A DNA stretch of 25,034 nucleotides from CAZDYI01 sp964509765 (GTDB taxonomy: Bacteria; Pseudomonadota; Gammaproteobacteria; Tethybacterales; Tethybacteraceae). Where the stretch lies: assembly GCA_964509765.1 (NCBI GenBank), contig CAZDYI010000068.1:1-25034 (forward strand), given 5' to 3'. This document shows positions 22,613-25,034 of the stretch, in pieces. The translations under genes and the position numbers were made by a program. The notes beneath the pieces are model-generated. The model worked only from the letters and a program-made list of their open reading frames with translations, did no database searches and was not told where the DNA came from. Within the stretch, counting starts at the first letter, position 1. Each line of letters opens with the position of its first letter.

Positions 22613-25034
22613 CCGGGCCGACCGGCAGCGTCGTCCAGTAGTCCTGGTGATTCTGAGTCAAATACGACGACACATCACCGCCGCCCTCGACGTGAGACGC
22701 GATCGCCGACACCAGGCGCTCCGCAGAAGCCGCGTTGATCACGCTCCCGCCCGCCTCGATCCGCTCGACCTGTCGGGCGTTGCCCGCAGCATACCAGCTG
22801 TCGACCACGACCTTGGAAGTCCCGTCAACGTCGCTGACCACCATGTCGTCGCCCTCCCGCGTCAGCGACAGGCCCGTGGATGTGTGCCCCGCAATCCGCA
22901 CCGTGTCCGAACCCCCGCTGTCGACCACCCGGTCCTCGCCGAACGTCCCCGAGAACACATACACGTCGTTGCCCGCCCCGCCGTGTAGAGTCTCCGAAGC
23001 CGAGGTCGAGGTCAGAGTGTCGGCTGAGGCCGTCCCCACCACGAACGGGCCGTCCCACACCGTCCCGCCTGCGAACTCAACAGACTCGATGCTTGCCGAG
23101 GCTGAGTAGTAGTGGTCGTGGATCCACAGGCTGTCGGTCGCCGCGCGGACGCCCTGGTCGTCCGCCGCGCCCAGCAGCTCCACCTTCAGGTGGTTGACGT
23201 GACGGCTCAGCACAACGTCTTCCACGCCGAAGCCCGACTCCACCACGATCCGATCGCCCGAATCGCCCGCCCGACGGAACCAGCCGCGCGTGTCGCGCGT
23301 CTCGTCGATCACGTCCGCTCCCGTCCCGGAGCCCAGATAGTACACGTCGTTGCCGCCAACGCCGCGCAACAAGTCGTTCCCGCCCGCGTCCGCGTCGAAA
23401 TGGTCCGCACGGCCGTCCAGGCCGACCAAGGTGTCCGCAGCAGACGTCCCCCGCATCGAGACCACGTCCAGAACCGAATCGCCCCACACCGTCCCGTCCG
23501 AAAAGCGCACGCTCTCCACCTTCGCAGAGGCGGTGTAGTAGTGGTCGTGAATCCAAAGGCTGTCCGTAACCGCACGGTCGCCGTCGCCGTCCGCCGCCCC
23601 CAGCAGTTCGACCTTCAGGTGGTTGCCGTGACGGCGAAGCTGCACGTCTGACACCCCGAAGCCCGACTCCACCACGATCCTGTCGTCCGTATCGCCCGCC
23701 CGGCGGAACCAGCCGCGCGCGTCGCGCGTCTCGTCGATCACGTCCGCTCCCGTCCCGGAGCCCAGGTAGTACACGTCGTTGCCTCCCGCGCCGCGCAACC
23801 AGTCGTTGCCTCCCGCGTCCGCGTCGAAATAGTCCGCCCGGCCGTCCAGGCCCACCAGGGTGTCCGCAGCGGACGTCCCCCGCATCGAGACCACGTCCAG
23901 AACCGAATCGCCCCACACAGTCCCGTCCGAAAAGCGCACGCTCTCCACCTTCGCTGAGGCGGTGTAGTAGTGGTCGTGAATCCAAAGGCTGTCCGTAACC
24001 GCCCTGTTCCCGTCACCGTCCGCCGCCCCAAGCAACTCAACCGTCAGGTGGTTGCCGTGACGGCGCAGCTGCACGTCAGACACGCCGAAGCCCGACTCAA
24101 CCACGATCCTGTCGTCCGAATCGCCCGTCCGCCGGAACCAGCCGCGAGGGTCGCTGGTCTCGTTGATCACGTCCGCCCCCGTCCCGCTGCCCAGGTAGTA
24201 CACGTCGTTCCCGCCAGCGCCGCGCAGCTCGTCGTTCCCGCCCGCGTCAGCGTCGAAATAGTCCGCCCGGCCGTCCAGGCCGACCAGGGTGTCCACTGCT
24301 GACGTGCCACGCATCGAAGCCACGTCCAGAACCGAATCGCCCCACACAGTCCCGTCCGAAAAGCGCACGCTCTCCACCTTCGCCGAGGCATAGTAGTAGT
24401 GGTCGTGGATCCACAGGCTGTCCGTCACCGCCCTGTTCCCGTCGCCGTCCGCCGCGCCCAGCAACTCAACCTTCAGGTGGTTGCCGTGACGGCGCAACTG
24501 GACGTCCGCCACCCCGAAGCCCGACTCCACCACGATCCTGTCGTCCGAATCGCCTGTCCGCCGGAACAAGCCGCCAGCGTCGCGCGTCTCGTTGATCACG
24601 TCCGCACCCGTCCCGCTGCCCAGGTAATACACGTCGTTCCCGCCCGCGCCGCGCAGCTCGTCGTTGCCTCCCGCGTCAGCGTCGAAATAATCCGCCCGGC
24701 CGTCCAGGCCGACCAGAGTGTCCACTGCAGACGTCCCCCGCATCGAAGCCGCGTCCAGAACCGAATCGCCCCACACCGTCCCGTCCGAAAAGCGCACGCT
24801 CTCCACCTTCGCCGACGCGTGGTAGTAGTGGTCGTGAATCCAAAGGCTGTCCGTCACCGCACGGTTGCCGTCGCCGTCAGCCGCCCCCAGCAACTCAACC
24901 TTCAGGTGGTTGCCGTGACGGCGCAGCTGGACGTCCGACACGCCGAAACCCGACTCCACCGCGATCCTGTCTCCCGAATCGCCCGCCCCCCGGCGGACGC
25001 TCGGAATGCTGAAACCGCTCAGGTAGTAACGAGC
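22605..25034 (-). CDS. RTX/HCBP-type tandem-repeat protein, N-terminus beyond window
   Basis: 809 visible residues, open at the right edge, probably the secreted substrate of the locus. The body is a 143-residue module repeated about four times almost unchanged. Each module has a strand-rich part ending SLWIHDHYY, then KVESVRFSDGTVWGDSVLD (like the haemolysin-type calcium-binding related domain), then an RTX-like turn GGNDELRGAGGNDVYYLG, then DSDDRIVVESGFGV. The last copy diverges into LHGGAGNDVYVFSG and a C-terminal segment ending QNHQDYWTTLPVGPGG with ERLVSAIASH before it. That C-terminal area would hold an uncleaved type I secretion signal. Calcium binding and secretion are expected from the family, not shown. 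No lysine-rich acylation region is visible in this part. Confidence 0.88.
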   Translation of the reverse strand, partial: ARYYLSGFSIPSVRRGAGDSGDRIAVESGFGVSDVQLRRHGNHLKVELLGAADGDGNRAVTDSLWIHDHYYHASAKVESVRFSDGTVWGDSVLDAASMRGTSAVDTLVGLDGRADYFDADAGGNDELRGAGGNDVYYLGSGTGADVINETRDAGGLFRRTGDSDDRIVVESGFGVADVQLRRHGNHLKVELLGAADGDGNRAVTDSLWIHDHYYYASAKVESVRFSDGTVWGDSVLDVASMRGTSAVDTLVGLDGRADYFDADAGGNDELRGAGGNDVYYLGSGTGADVINETSDPRGWFRRTGDSDDRIVVESGFGVSDVQLRRHGNHLTVELLGAADGDGNRAVTDSLWIHDHYYTASAKVESVRFSDGTVWGDSVLDVVSMRGTSAADTLVGLDGRADYFDADAGGNDWLRGAGGNDVYYLGSGTGADVIDETRDARGWFRRAGDTDDRIVVESGFGVSDVQLRRHGNHLKVELLGAADGDGDRAVTDSLWIHDHYYTASAKVESVRFSDGTVWGDSVLDVVSMRGTSAADTLVGLDGRADHFDADAGGNDLLRGVGGNDVYYLGSGTGADVIDETRDTRGWFRRAGDSGDRIVVESGFGVEDVVLSRHVNHLKVELLGAADDQGVRAATDSLWIHDHYYSASASIESVEFAGGTVWDGPFVVGTASADTLTSTSASETLHGGAGNDVYVFSGTFGEDRVVDSGGSDTVRIAGHTSTGLSLTREGDDMVVSDVDGTSKVVVDSWYAAGNARQVERIEAGGSVINAASAERLVSAIASHVEGGGDVSSYLTQNHQDYWTTLPVGPGG
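23232..25034. repeat. 429-bp in-frame tandem repeats inside the RTX-like gene
   Basis: The anchor GCCCGACTC recurs at 23232, 23661, 24090 and 24519, and as ACCCGACTC at 24948, each exactly 429 bases apart (143 codons). The units are near identical at DNA level, with scattered silent changes. The flanking C-terminal copy (left of 23232) is clearly more diverged. Right of about 24960 the module match fades (YYLSGFSIP instead of the expected YYLGSGTGAD), so this end may be the first module of the array. Confidence 0.9.

Overview
The window is GC-rich, densely packed bacterial DNA. It has Shine-Dalgarno-led genes, short start/stop overlaps, many GTG starts and frequent AGG arginine codons. Coq7 (ubiquinone synthesis), a PuuD urate oxidase fused to cytochrome c, a GlpD respiratory dehydrogenase, a DjlA-type co-chaperone and an RTX locus together point to a respiring Gram-negative proteobacterium. 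The class cannot be fixed from this piece alone.

Layout. Positions 1-5618 (minus strand) hold a sugar/polyol uptake operon: a Tat-exported binding protein, two RbsC-type permeases with an RbsA-type double ATPase, and a zinc alcohol dehydrogenase that runs off the left edge. The promoter at 5660-5700 has a LacI-family-like operator. Positions 5802-8145 (plus) hold uraD-puuD-coq7: two steps of urate breakdown followed by a ubiquinone-biosynthesis hydroxylase. Positions 8210-9703 (plus) hold an orphan LivK-like binding domain tethered by two N-terminal hydrophobic helices. Mannonate dehydratase uxuA (minus) converges on it.

Positions 10990-13264 are visibly less GC-rich than their surroundings. 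They carry a 48-bp tandem operator-like array, a winged-helix Fic protein with an atypical active-site motif, an orphan ParD-like antitoxin and a 51-residue unknown ORF where a toxin would be expected. Positions 13292-18081 (minus) hold a complete branched-chain amino-acid-type ABC operon, livK-G-F-H-M. An orphan HigA-like antitoxin (18420-18674) lies on its other side. glpD and a DjlA-like gene follow on the plus strand with an ATGA overlap.

Positions 21220-25034 (minus) are the most unusual part. They hold the C-terminal end of a repeat protein made of near-identical 143-residue RTX/HCBP-type modules (429-bp period, open at the right edge). Overlapping its stop is a HlyC-type RTX acyltransferase homologue in which, by my alignment, both catalytic positions are replaced. 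Last comes a 152-residue stub that matches only the N-terminal C39-like domain of a HlyB-type type I secretion ATPase and stops where the membrane domain should begin. This is either a decayed RTX toxin locus or a repurposed one in which a free C39-like domain and a pseudo-acyltransferase act on the repeat protein.
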